DNA of 19,470 nt from an uncultured Verrucomicrobiota bacterium. GTDB lineage: Bacteria > Verrucomicrobiota > Verrucomicrobiia > Opitutales > LL51. Position numbers and translations under genes: made by a program. This document shows positions 1 to 7,011 of this stretch, piece after piece. Position 1 is the first letter of the stretch, and each line of letters begins with the position of its first letter. The DNA is taken from contig CAMWJR010000007.1 of the NCBI GenBank assembly GCA_947174645.1, positions 1 through 19,470 on the forward strand, given 5' to 3'. A model generated the notes under the pieces. That model was not told the origin of the DNA. It was given only the letters and a program-made list of their open reading frames with translations, and made no database searches.

Positions 1-755
1 GCGCTAATGGAGCTCACTGCTTTTTGAAGGTACCCGAGGGAACCGTTGTCGTCAATAATGACACGGGTGCCGTTGCGACGGAGCTATTACATGAGGGCGA
101 ACGTGTCGTCTTGCTCAAAGGCGGCAAGGGCGGCAAGGGAAATACAACGTTTAAGAGCTCTGTGAACCAGGCCCCGCAGCGGATCACCTTGGGTATGCTG
201 GGTGAGTGCGGAGAATTTACTTTCGTGCTCAAAACGATTGCCGATATTGGGTTGGTCGGATTTCCGAATGCCGGCAAATCGTCGCTTATCAACGCGTTGA
301 CGCGGACGCAGCAAAAGTCTGCCTCCTATCCATTTACGACGCTCAGTCCCAAGGTTGGTATCATTCCCTATCCGGAGCGCTACCAGACATTGACGATTGC
401 CGATATCCCGGGGCTGATTCCCGGCGCGCACCAAAACCGCGGTCTTGGGATTAAGTTTCTCAAACATATCGAGCGCTGCAAAGTACTAGTGTTTTTAATC
501 GATATCGCAGCTGAGGACGGGCAGGATCCTTTGGGACAGTACCGGGTTTTGCGTCAAGAATTGCAGTGCTATTCCAAAACCTTGTTGTCAAAAAAGCAGC
601 TTATTGTACTCAATAAAATGGATTTGCCATCTGCGGCAGAAAACGTTAAAAAATTCAAGGCAGCTCTGCGCGAAGAGACTTTGGAGATTTCCTGTACACA
701 CAACATCGGGTTGGAGGCTCTGAAGGAAAAATTGTACGCGATTTGCGAGGCATAG
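1..755 (+). CDS. obg: GTPase Obg (CgtA), 5' truncated by window edge
   Basis: This is the 3' portion of the Obg/CgtA GTPase, a ribosome-associated GTPase that acts in 50S subunit maturation and stress control. The frame is open from base 3, before the first visible start-like codon, so the gene begins outside the window. The last part of the glycine-rich Obg fold is visible (VPEGT, then GGKGGKGN and an SSVNQAPQR stretch), followed by the G domain: P-loop GFPNAGKSS (nt about 258-284), switch II DIPG (about 402-413), NKMD (612-623), and a G5-like SC near the end. The protein stops just after the G domain and has no C-terminal OCT extension, as in short Obg proteins such as that of E. coli (which has a different acidic tail). 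gpmI follows 27 bases downstream on the same strand. Identification is firm; only the missing 5' end is unknown. Confidence 0.96.
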   Translation, partial: ANGAHCFLKVPEGTVVVNNDTGAVATELLHEGERVVLLKGGKGGKGNTTFKSSVNQAPQRITLGMLGECGEFTFVLKTIADIGLVGFPNAGKSSLINALTRTQQKSASYPFTTLSPKVGIIPYPERYQTLTIADIPGLIPGAHQNRGLGIKFLKHIERCKVLVFLIDIAAEDGQDPLGQYRVLRQELQCYSKTLLSKKQLIVLNKMDLPSAAENVKKFKAALREETLEISCTHNIGLEALKEKLYAICEA

Positions 756-782
756 GTTGAAAAAAGTCTTTGGGTGACTACA

Positions 783-2351
783 ATGCCTCTCGTGAATTCG
801 GCGGTGCTTGTAATTTGTGACGGGTGGGGTATTAATAAACGACCGGAGTTGGCGCCTTGGGACGCAATTGCGCGCGCGAAAACACCGGTGTTTGATCGAT
901 TGCTCGCGACGTGTCCGCATACCGAGATTGCGACTTGTGGACGTGCAGTTGGATTACCCGAAGGCGTTATGGGCAATAGCGAGGTCGGCCACCAAAATAT
1001 CGGCGCAGGAAGGATTGTTGACCAGGAAATTGTCCGCATTGATAAGGCATTTGAGACCCATACAGCGGACCAAAATTCGGTGATTTTCGAGGCAATTCGT
1101 CGGGCAAAATCGAAAAAATTGCACCTGATTGGCCTGTGTTCAGATGGTGGGGTACATTCCGTTTTGCGGCACCTCTATGGTTTACTCCGGATTTGCAAGC
1201 AACAAGAGTTGAAGGAGGTTTATATCCACTTCTTTAGCGATGGGCGCGACACGGCGCCAGAAAGCGGGCTTCAATTTTTGTCGGAAATCGAACAGCAGTG
1301 CCAAAAAATTGGCGTCGGAAAAATCGCAACGGTTATTGGGCGTTTTTGGGTAATGGACCGCGATCATCGTTGGGAACGAGTCCAAAAAGCGTACGATTGT
1401 TTGACCGGGATAGACGGACTTAAGGCGCATAGTGCCCGCGAGGCGTTGGAACACTATTACCAGAATCCCATTGACGAGGTCCGCCGCGGCGACGAGTTTG
1501 TGTTGCCGACGCAGATTATCGACACCGATGGAAAATTCCCCGGCGCGATTGAAGACGGCGATTCGGTGATCTTTTTCAACTTTCGTGGAGACCGCCCCCG
1601 GGAAATTACGCGTGCTTTTACCGATCCAAACTTCGACGGATTTACGCGAAAAAAAGTCGTCAACATCTTCTGGGCAACCTTGACCGAGTATGAACAGGGG
1701 TTGTGTCCGAATGTGATTTTTAAACGTCCCGAGAAAATGCGTAACATTCTGGGGAGTTGCCTCAGTGAGAGCAGTATTGCTCAGTTCCGCTGTGCCGAGA
1801 CGGAAAAGTACGCGCATGTAACATTTTTCTTCAACGACTACCGCGAGGAGCCGTTTCCGGGCGAGGAACGTGTGTTGATCCCGAGTCCAAGCGATGTCGA
1901 AACCTACGATCAAAAGCCCGAAATGAGCGCGATTGCCGTAAAGGATCAGGTTATTTCGGCAATTTTGTCTCGAAAATACGGGTTGATTGTCGTGAATTTT
2001 GCCAATACCGATATGGTCGGGCACACGGGTAATCTTGGTGCTGCCATCCGGGCCGCCGAGACTGTCGATCAGTGTTTAGGCGAGATTGTACAGGCGGTGG
2101 AAAAAGTAAAGTCGACGGCGCTGATTACGGCGGATCACGGAAACTCCGAACAAATGTGGGATCTCGAGCACGAAGTGCCGTATACGCAACATACGACAAA
2201 CCCGGTGTATTTGATTTTGTGCGGTGAGCGACGTGGGGCAAAAGCTTTAAAAAGTGGCGGCAAGTTAGGTGATATTGCACCGACTTTACTCGATCTCATG
2301 GATCTACCGAAGCCGGCAGAAATGACTGGCGATTCGCTGATTAAGCGCTGA
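783..2351 (+). CDS. gpmI: 2,3-bisphosphoglycerate-independent phosphoglycerate mutase
   Basis: Cytosolic metalloenzyme that interconverts 3- and 2-phosphoglycerate in glycolysis and gluconeogenesis through a phosphoserine intermediate. The 522-residue length fits the usual 505-520. Visible signatures are CDGWG near residue 13 (metal-binding Asp), GNSEVGHQNIGAGR with the nucleophile Ser66, SDGGVHS, the FSDGRDT motif, NFANTDMVGHTGN and TADHGNSEQM near residue 450, which supply the remaining metal ligands of the alkaline-phosphatase fold. I chose the ATG at 783 because GGTGA (773-777) lies 5 bases upstream; a GTG at 774 in the same frame is possible and would add three residues. The gene follows obg and its stop overlaps the start of the prepilin peptidase, so the three are probably co-transcribed. 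A long open frame antisense to it is a shadow. Confidence 0.97.
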   Translation: MPLVNSAVLVICDGWGINKRPELAPWDAIARAKTPVFDRLLATCPHTEIATCGRAVGLPEGVMGNSEVGHQNIGAGRIVDQEIVRIDKAFETHTADQNSVIFEAIRRAKSKKLHLIGLCSDGGVHSVLRHLYGLLRICKQQELKEVYIHFFSDGRDTAPESGLQFLSEIEQQCQKIGVGKIATVIGRFWVMDRDHRWERVQKAYDCLTGIDGLKAHSAREALEHYYQNPIDEVRRGDEFVLPTQIIDTDGKFPGAIEDGDSVIFFNFRGDRPREITRAFTDPNFDGFTRKKVVNIFWATLTEYEQGLCPNVIFKRPEKMRNILGSCLSESSIAQFRCAETEKYAHVTFFFNDYREEPFPGEERVLIPSPSDVETYDQKPEMSAIAVKDQVISAILSRKYGLIVVNFANTDMVGHTGNLGAAIRAAETVDQCLGEIVQAVEKVKSTALITADHGNSEQMWDLEHEVPYTQHTTNPVYLILCGERRGAKALKSGGKLGDIAPTLLDLMDLPKPAEMTGDSLIKR

Positions 2352-3190
2352 TGATTGGGGGAGGAGAAGTGTTTTGGCAGTCGCCGTTGTGTGGCATGTT
2401 GGCGTTCATTTTGGGCGCTTGTTTGGGGAGTTTTTTCGATCTTTGCATCATGCGTATCCCCAAAAATCAATCCGTCATTTGGCCAAGATCGTGTTGTGAG
2501 TGTGGCCAGCCGATTCCGTTTTATCTCAACCTTCCGATTTTGGGATGGTTAATATTGCGAGGGCGCGCGCGCTGCTGCGGGCGGCGTTTGGAGCGCCAGT
2601 ATTTGTTCGTCGAATTATTGACGGCACTGCTGTTTACGCGGCTTTGGGTTTTGTATAGACCGATGGAGTTTTGTATTTATGGTCTCTTTTTAGGTCTACT
2701 GATCATCGCTTCGGGGATCGATTTTACGACAATGATGATTCCGGATCGCTGTTCAGTTGGTGGTGCTATTTTAGGGATTTTTGGCAGTGCGATTTTGGCG
2801 CATTACGCCTATGGAAATTATATTTTTTTAGGCATTTTTGAGTCGCTGAAAGGCATGCTTTTGGGATCGGGCGTGCTGTTATGGATCGCAATTTTAAGCG
2901 AACTTATTCTGAAAAAAGAAACCGTGGGCTTTGGCGATATCAAACTCATGGGTTGCATTGGGGCATTTTTAGAAACCAATGGAGCAATCTTTGCGATTTT
3001 TGGCGGCGCTACATTGGGACTTGTAACGATATTTCCCATTTGGTGGTGGATTCATCGCACACAAAAAATCCGTACGGGGTCGATTCTGCCTTTTGGACCA
3101 TTTCTTAGCCTTGGCGCAATGGTCTATCTCCTAGGTTTGAGGCCGTTTGTCGACGAATATTTTGCTCAACTGGAATTATTACTGCGGTAA
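2351..3190 (+). CDS. Prepilin peptidase (A24 family leader peptidase / N-methyltransferase)
   Basis: Inner-membrane aspartic protease that cleaves, and usually N-methylates, type IV prepilins and type II secretion pseudopilins (PilD/GspO type). At 279 residues it has the usual bidomain length. The N-terminal part has the GSFFDLCIMRIP motif (about residues 26-37) and a cysteine pair C48-x2-C51. The catalytic aspartates appear as GIDFTTMMIPD (D124) and GFGDIK (D196), and about seven to eight hydrophobic segments are present. An oddity: the second cysteine motif, normally C-x2-C, reads ARCCG, with adjacent C75 and C76 and Ala where the first Cys normally stands. The ATG overlaps the gpmI stop by one base, pointing to translational coupling. 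Likely substrates are pseudopilins of the secretion/pilus cluster that begins at the right edge, but that link is inference. Confidence 0.93.
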   Translation: MIGGGEVFWQSPLCGMLAFILGACLGSFFDLCIMRIPKNQSVIWPRSCCECGQPIPFYLNLPILGWLILRGRARCCGRRLERQYLFVELLTALLFTRLWVLYRPMEFCIYGLFLGLLIIASGIDFTTMMIPDRCSVGGAILGIFGSAILAHYAYGNYIFLGIFESLKGMLLGSGVLLWIAILSELILKKETVGFGDIKLMGCIGAFLETNGAIFAIFGGATLGLVTIFPIWWWIHRTQKIRTGSILPFGPFLSLGAMVYLLGLRPFVDEYFAQLELLLR

Positions 3191-3191
3191 A

Positions 3192-3800
3192 TTAAGCTTT
3201 AGGAGGGAAGCGATTTTCTTGTCCTCGCCACAGTCGACGTAGATTGGGGACGTGTCGCCAAATGAGAAAAATCATCAGCGCGAGGCTTAAATACAATAAT
3301 GTTTCGGAATACGCGAAAAGGTAAGTGAGCAGCGGGAGCATGAGCGCAAAGCTAAGCGAGGCTAGCGATACGAACCGCGAAATCCGGAAGACCGAATACC
3401 AAAGCAGGAGACACAGGATCGTGACACTCGGCATGATTGCCAGTAGCCCGCCAATCGTCGTCGCGACGCCTTTTCCTCCGCGGAATTTGAGAAAAATCGA
3501 AAAGCAATGCCCCGTTACCGCTCCAGCGAGCGCAGTCGCCATGAGGATATCCTCAAGCTGCGGATGTTGATGAGCAAGGTAATGTAGGGCGATCACTGAC
3601 GAAAATCCCTTCAGCGCGTCGAGGAAAAATACAAGAAATCCGTAGCGTTTGCCTAAAATACGACCGACATTGGTTGCCCCCGGATTACCGCTGCCTTCCT
3701 GAAAAATATTGATGCCTTTAGAGCGAGCGATGAGGACGCCAAATGGGATCGAGCCGACGATATAACCAAAAACAAAGACCGAGAGATGGATCCACTCCAT
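3192..3800 (-). CDS. plsY: Glycerol-3-phosphate acyltransferase PlsY
   Basis: Integral membrane enzyme that transfers the acyl group from acyl-phosphate to glycerol-3-phosphate, giving lysophosphatidate, the first committed step of phospholipid synthesis in PlsX/PlsY organisms. The 202-residue protein has about five hydrophobic spans and the PlsY motifs: GSIPFG (16-21), GSGNPGATN (36-44) and, after H98, FRGGKGVAT (106-114). It is the last gene of the minus-strand block, 45 bases after the heptose adenylyltransferase gene. Its stop codon is separated by only one base from the stop codon of the convergent prepilin peptidase, leaving no room for a terminator between them. plsX is not in the window. 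Confidence 0.96.
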   Translation of the reverse strand: MEWIHLSVFVFGYIVGSIPFGVLIARSKGINIFQEGSGNPGATNVGRILGKRYGFLVFFLDALKGFSSVIALHYLAHQHPQLEDILMATALAGAVTGHCFSIFLKFRGGKGVATTIGGLLAIMPSVTILCLLLWYSVFRISRFVSLASLSFALMLPLLTYLFAYSETLLYLSLALMIFLIWRHVPNLRRLWRGQENRFPPKA

Positions 3801-3845
3801 AAACAGGCGCCAAAGCTAGCATTTTGCAACCAAACCGCAAATCAA

Positions 3846-4331
3846 TTAAGCAGAGTGCGTGGCGGTGATTTTTTCAATGAGCTGCGTGGTGCTAAAACCT
3901 GGAAGTATGCTGGTAAAGCGGATTTCCGCGTGGACATTTTCAAGCGCAACACGTTCTTCTGGAGCTAGCGTTTCGAGCGTGTAATCGGAGGATTTTGCGT
4001 AGATATCGGGGCGCAGCTCCCGAATTTCGTGATCAAGACGAGGCGTGTCGAAAATAATAATCCCGGAGACGTAAGACAACGCCGCGAGCATGTAGGCCCG
4101 CTCTTGTTCTGTGAAAATAGGGCGTGTCGGCCCTTTCAACGACCGAACACTTGCATCGCTGTTGAGCGCAACCCACAGGGAGCCCCACGATGCCGCTTGT
4201 TGTAAGGCGTAAATATGCCCCACGTGAAGCATGTCGAAACAGCCATTGGTGAGAACAAACGCTCCTTTTCGGCCCTGTTTCCTAATTGCGCTCGCGGCCT
4301 CCAGCGAGTAGAGTTTGGGGTTGGGAAGCAT
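3846..4331 (-). CDS. rfaE2: Heptose-1-phosphate adenylyltransferase (RfaE2/HldE C-domain type)
   Basis: Nucleotidyltransferase that should adenylylate D-glycero-beta-D-manno-heptose 1-phosphate to ADP-heptose for the LPS inner core. The 161-residue protein matches the stand-alone C-terminal domain of bifunctional HldE. Visible motifs are TNGCFDMLHVGH (28-39, with the nucleotidyltransferase HxGH signature as HVGH), LNSDASVRSLKGPTRPI (56-72), an RAYMLAAL helix, and a C-terminal FSTTQLI (146-152) matching the family's STT motif. One deviation is KSSDYT (113-118) where relatives usually have KGGDYT. nusB lies 3 bases upstream and plsY 45 bases downstream. A gmhB-like phosphatase for the preceding step heads the same block. 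The kinase domain (HldE N-terminal/RfaE1) is absent here and must be encoded elsewhere if the pathway is complete. Related cytidylyltransferase-like enzymes are the main alternative. Confidence 0.88.
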   Translation of the reverse strand: MLPNPKLYSLEAASAIRKQGRKGAFVLTNGCFDMLHVGHIYALQQAASWGSLWVALNSDASVRSLKGPTRPIFTEQERAYMLAALSYVSGIIIFDTPRLDHEIRELRPDIYAKSSDYTLETLAPEERVALENVHAEIRFTSILPGFSTTQLIEKITATHSA

Positions 4332-4334
4332 AAC

Positions 4335-4796
4335 CTACGCCGTTGTAGCCGTTCGCAAAGGACGAGAAAGCGTCCCACGGATGCGGTCTAAAATGCCGTT
4401 AATGAAGGCTTTGGAAGGTTCCCCAGAAAACAATTTGCCGAGCTCGATCGCCTCGTTAATCGTGACAACAGGGGGAATGTCGGGACGATAGAGCAACTCA
4501 CAGGTTGCAAGTCGTAATACGCAAAGGTCAACATTCGACAGGCGCGAAAAGTTCCAATTCGTGGCAAAACGTTCAATTAAGGCGTCGATTTCGTGAAGAT
4601 GCGAGTGCATAAGCAGAACAAGCTCCTGTGCGAATTGAAAATTTTTGGGGTCTTTTTCAAAGAGCGCGCATATTTTCGGGAAATCCGCTGATGAGGCCGG
4701 CCAATGTGTCAATTGGCACATGTAAGCCCACTGAACCGCGAGAACCCGATTCTCCCGGCGCAGAGACCGATGCTCAACTGCACCAATCGTATCCAT
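4335..4796 (-). CDS. nusB: Transcription antitermination factor NusB
   Basis: Small all-helical RNA-binding protein that with NusE (ribosomal protein S10) binds boxA in rRNA leader transcripts and supports processive antitermination. The 153-residue protein shows the N-terminal RRENRVLAVQWAYMCQL helix (family pattern: Arg-rich start, then AxQxLY), the central segment SNVDLCVLRLATCELLY near residues 87-103, and the signature VTINEAIELGKLFSGEPS followed by FINGILDRI. The ATG at 4796 is the first plausible start and lacks a strong Shine-Dalgarno sequence; it sits 19 bases after the clpP stop, so ribosomes may be supplied by upstream translation. The next gene starts 3 bases after its stop. In many bacteria nusB sits near ribE/ribH; placement behind clpP is unusual. 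Confidence 0.95.
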   Translation of the reverse strand: MDTIGAVEHRSLRRENRVLAVQWAYMCQLTHWPASSADFPKICALFEKDPKNFQFAQELVLLMHSHLHEIDALIERFATNWNFSRLSNVDLCVLRLATCELLYRPDIPPVVTINEAIELGKLFSGEPSKAFINGILDRIRGTLSRPLRTATTA

Positions 4797-4815
4797 ACAT
4801 GATAAAGAACAAAAT

Positions 4816-5442
4816 TCAGGCCGAAGGCTCCGTTACCGGTTTTCGATCGATGACCTCGTCAACAATTCCGTACGCTTTCGCTTCGAAGGCCGACATGTAG
4901 AAATCGCGGTCGGAGTCCTTTTCGACTTTTTCAATGGGCTGTCCTGTACACTCCGATAGAACGTTTGTCAAGGTTTTTTTCCAGCGAAGAATCTCTTTAG
5001 CAGCAATCGAAATATCCGAAGTCTGGCCCGTTGCTTGTCCCGAAGGCTGATGGATCATAACACGACTGTTGGGGAGCGCGTAACGTTTTCCATGCGTTCC
5101 AGCGGCCAAGAGGACCGTCGCCATGCTTGCTGCTTGCCCAATGCAGTATGTGATGACATCGCAATTCATGAACTTCATTGTGTCATAAATCGCCATGCCC
5201 GCGGTCACACTGCCTCCTGGAGAGTTGACGTAAACATGAATCGCCTTTTTGGGATCTTCCATCTGCAAAAACAGCAGCTGTGCTACGACCGCGTTAGCGA
5301 CAAAGTCGTCAATGGGCGTCCCGAGAAAAATAATCCGATCCTTCAGCAGCCGGCTGTAGATATCCCACGAGCGTTCCTGGCGGCCATCGCGCTCATAAAC
5401 GTAGGGAAGCGGCAAATAGGTCTGATCCGAAACCTGAACCAT
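4816..5442 (-). CDS. clpP: ATP-dependent Clp protease proteolytic subunit ClpP
   Basis: Serine peptidase that forms the tetradecameric chamber of the Clp protease and degrades proteins unfolded by ClpX or ClpA. At 208 residues it has normal length. The catalytic triad is intact: S106 in GQAASMA, H131 in MIHQP and D180 in DSDRDFYM, with the same spacing (25 and 49 residues) as in E. coli ClpP. VNSPGGSVTAG (72-82) gives the oxyanion-hole glycine stretch. The gene follows tig with a 4-base gap, the classical tig-clpP pair, but the expected clpX is replaced by nusB. clpX or clpA must be elsewhere. Confidence 0.97.
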   Translation of the reverse strand: MVQVSDQTYLPLPYVYERDGRQERSWDIYSRLLKDRIIFLGTPIDDFVANAVVAQLLFLQMEDPKKAIHVYVNSPGGSVTAGMAIYDTMKFMNCDVITYCIGQAASMATVLLAAGTHGKRYALPNSRVMIHQPSGQATGQTSDISIAAKEILRWKKTLTNVLSECTGQPIEKVEKDSDRDFYMSAFEAKAYGIVDEVIDRKPVTEPSA

Positions 5443-5446
5443 AATG

Positions 5447-6961
5447 CTATTTCGTTTCTTCGGTTACGGAAGAGCGTTTGGACGATTTACGCGGAGCTTT
5501 AGCGGTCTTGCTCTCTTCCTTATCTTCGGAAGTTTTTGCTTTTTTGCTCTTCGTTTCTGATTTTTCCTTTTTGGGCTTTGCCTCTGTTTTTTCTTTAGAC
5601 CCTTCTTTCGATTCGATCACTTCCTCAGTTTTCGGTGCGTCGGGATCTGTAAAATTAGGGAAGCGTTTGAGGTTTTCAACCAAAATGAAGTCGAGCGTTT
5701 TTCCAAATAAAGCACGGCGCTGGAGGTCATGGATGCGTTCGCGGTCATTCCGAATTTCATTCAAGAATCGATCCGGAGAAAGTCGTAACATCGCAGCTTC
5801 TTGAGTGACCATCTGCATTAGCTCCTGATTCGTTAGCGTGATCTTTTCAAGTTCGGCGATCTTTTCGAGGATGAAGTTAATCTTCGCGCGATCATGCGAA
5901 AGCTCTTTGGTATCCTCAAACAATTGGTCCTTGTTGGCGTTGACCTCGTCGATGGAGACGCCTTCATTGATCTGGCGCTCGATAAAACCACGGACGATAT
6001 GGACCTGTTCATAACTCGCGGAACTCTCAGGAACCTCAAAATTCATCTGATCGATCAGTGCCCGGACGACGGTCTCTCGCTGCTCAAAGCGTTGTGTTTG
6101 GATCTTGCGCTGCTTGAGATTTTCCCGTACGTGCTTGCGGAAGCTCTCGAGATCTTTTTCGTGAATCTTTTCGAAAAATTCAATATTCAGTTCGGGGAGA
6201 ATTTTTTCGCGAACTTCAAAGACTTTGACGTGATAGAGCGCTTTCTTTCCGCGAAGATCCTCAACCTCAAAATCTTCCGGATAGGTCATGCCGACGTCTT
6301 TTTCTTCATCGACGCTCATCCCGATAATACCTTCAATAATCGCTTTTACACCAGGTGATTCCGTGTTACCAGCTTCTTCCCAGGTATTGTCTTGGGCAGC
6401 CCAAATCGGTGCAACTTTTACCTTTTCAGCAATCGGTGTCCCGTCCTCAAAAGTTCCCCGGTATTGTAGACGTACGAAATCTCCTTTTTTTACCGGGCGT
6501 TCGACGACATTGTACTCCGCGTGATGATTGCGAATCTCTTCAACGGCCTTGTCGACTTCTTTATCGGTAACCTCGACGTCCGGGTTTTCGATTTCAATGT
6601 TTTTATAGTCGATAAGCTCAAATGTCGGCTTTAAATCGACCGTAAAGGTAAATTCACGATCACCATTCTCGAGCTTTTTAGAAGTAAACTTCGAAAGCGA
6701 AAAGACATCCCAGCTCTGTTCTTTAACAAGATCATCAAAAATCTTTTGGGCAATCGTCTTGTCTACCTGCTCCCCAAGCTCCTTCGTGTAGCGTGACCGA
6801 ATCAGCGAGAGCGGTACTTTCCCTTTGCGAAAACCAGGGACTTTCACCTGTTGGGCGAACGTACTCAGGACGGAACCTTCCTCTTCCTGGACCACCGCCT
6901 GCGGGACGGTTACGACGGCCTCCTTGCAGACCGAATTGATCGACTTGATATCACTTTTCAC
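5447..6961 (-). CDS. tig: Trigger factor, ribosome-bound chaperone with Lys/Glu-rich tail
   Basis: Ribosome-associated folding chaperone. I place the start at GTG 6961, giving 504 residues: this puts the ribosome-docking signature GFRKGKVP at residues 43-50, its position in E. coli trigger factor, and GGAAGG (6968-6973) lies 6 bases upstream. An upstream in-frame TTG at 7009 would add 16 residues without a well-placed ribosome site. The FKBP-like PPIase domain (about 150-230) is recognisable from KKGDFVRLQYRGTFEDGTPI, and a helical substrate-binding domain follows to about residue 443. The protein then carries a 61-residue low-complexity tail (444-504) with 18 Lys and 13 Glu, longer and more charged than in typical trigger factors of 430-480 residues. 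clpP follows after 4 bases. Confidence 0.95.
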   Translation of the reverse strand: MKSDIKSINSVCKEAVVTVPQAVVQEEEGSVLSTFAQQVKVPGFRKGKVPLSLIRSRYTKELGEQVDKTIAQKIFDDLVKEQSWDVFSLSKFTSKKLENGDREFTFTVDLKPTFELIDYKNIEIENPDVEVTDKEVDKAVEEIRNHHAEYNVVERPVKKGDFVRLQYRGTFEDGTPIAEKVKVAPIWAAQDNTWEEAGNTESPGVKAIIEGIIGMSVDEEKDVGMTYPEDFEVEDLRGKKALYHVKVFEVREKILPELNIEFFEKIHEKDLESFRKHVRENLKQRKIQTQRFEQRETVVRALIDQMNFEVPESSASYEQVHIVRGFIERQINEGVSIDEVNANKDQLFEDTKELSHDRAKINFILEKIAELEKITLTNQELMQMVTQEAAMLRLSPDRFLNEIRNDRERIHDLQRRALFGKTLDFILVENLKRFPNFTDPDAPKTEEVIESKEGSKEKTEAKPKKEKSETKSKKAKTSEDKEESKTAKAPRKSSKRSSVTEETK

Positions 6962-6967
6962 TGAAAA

Positions 6968-6973
6968 CCTTCC
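6968..6973 (-). promoter_or_regulatory. Ribosome binding site supporting the GTG start of tig
   Basis: Read on the minus strand this is GGAAGG, 6 bases before the GTG at 6961. It decides between this GTG and the upstream TTG at 7009, which has only AAGG directly against the codon. The GTG choice also aligns the ribosome-docking signature with the E. coli numbering. Confidence 0.6.
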
Positions 6974-6981
6974 GCTAGAGC

Positions 6982-7009
6982 TCTCTAAGGAGGTTGTAAG
7001 GGGCGTCAA
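6982..7009 (-). promoter_or_regulatory. Possible sigma70-type promoter before tig
   Basis: On the minus strand TTGACG (7009-7004) is followed after 16 bases by TAGAGA (6987-6982). The -35 matches consensus at five of six positions, the -10 at only three. The predicted start of transcription would fall near 6975, just before the tig ribosome binding site. It sits in the 50-base gap between the antiporter gene and tig, so tig-clpP-nusB could be expressed without the two upstream genes. Weak -10; treat as a candidate. Confidence 0.25.
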
Positions 7010-7011
7010 CC

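Noticed and set aside
126..155. Short direct repeat of GGCGGCAAGGG in obg
   Set aside because: It encodes the GGKGGKGN segment normal for the Obg fold, so it is a protein-level feature and not a DNA repeat element.
1182..2024. Open frame of about 280 codons on the minus strand inside gpmI
   Set aside because: It is antisense to a complete, motif-rich gpmI, shows no recognisable family and has no ribosome site; it is a shadow of gpmI codon bias.
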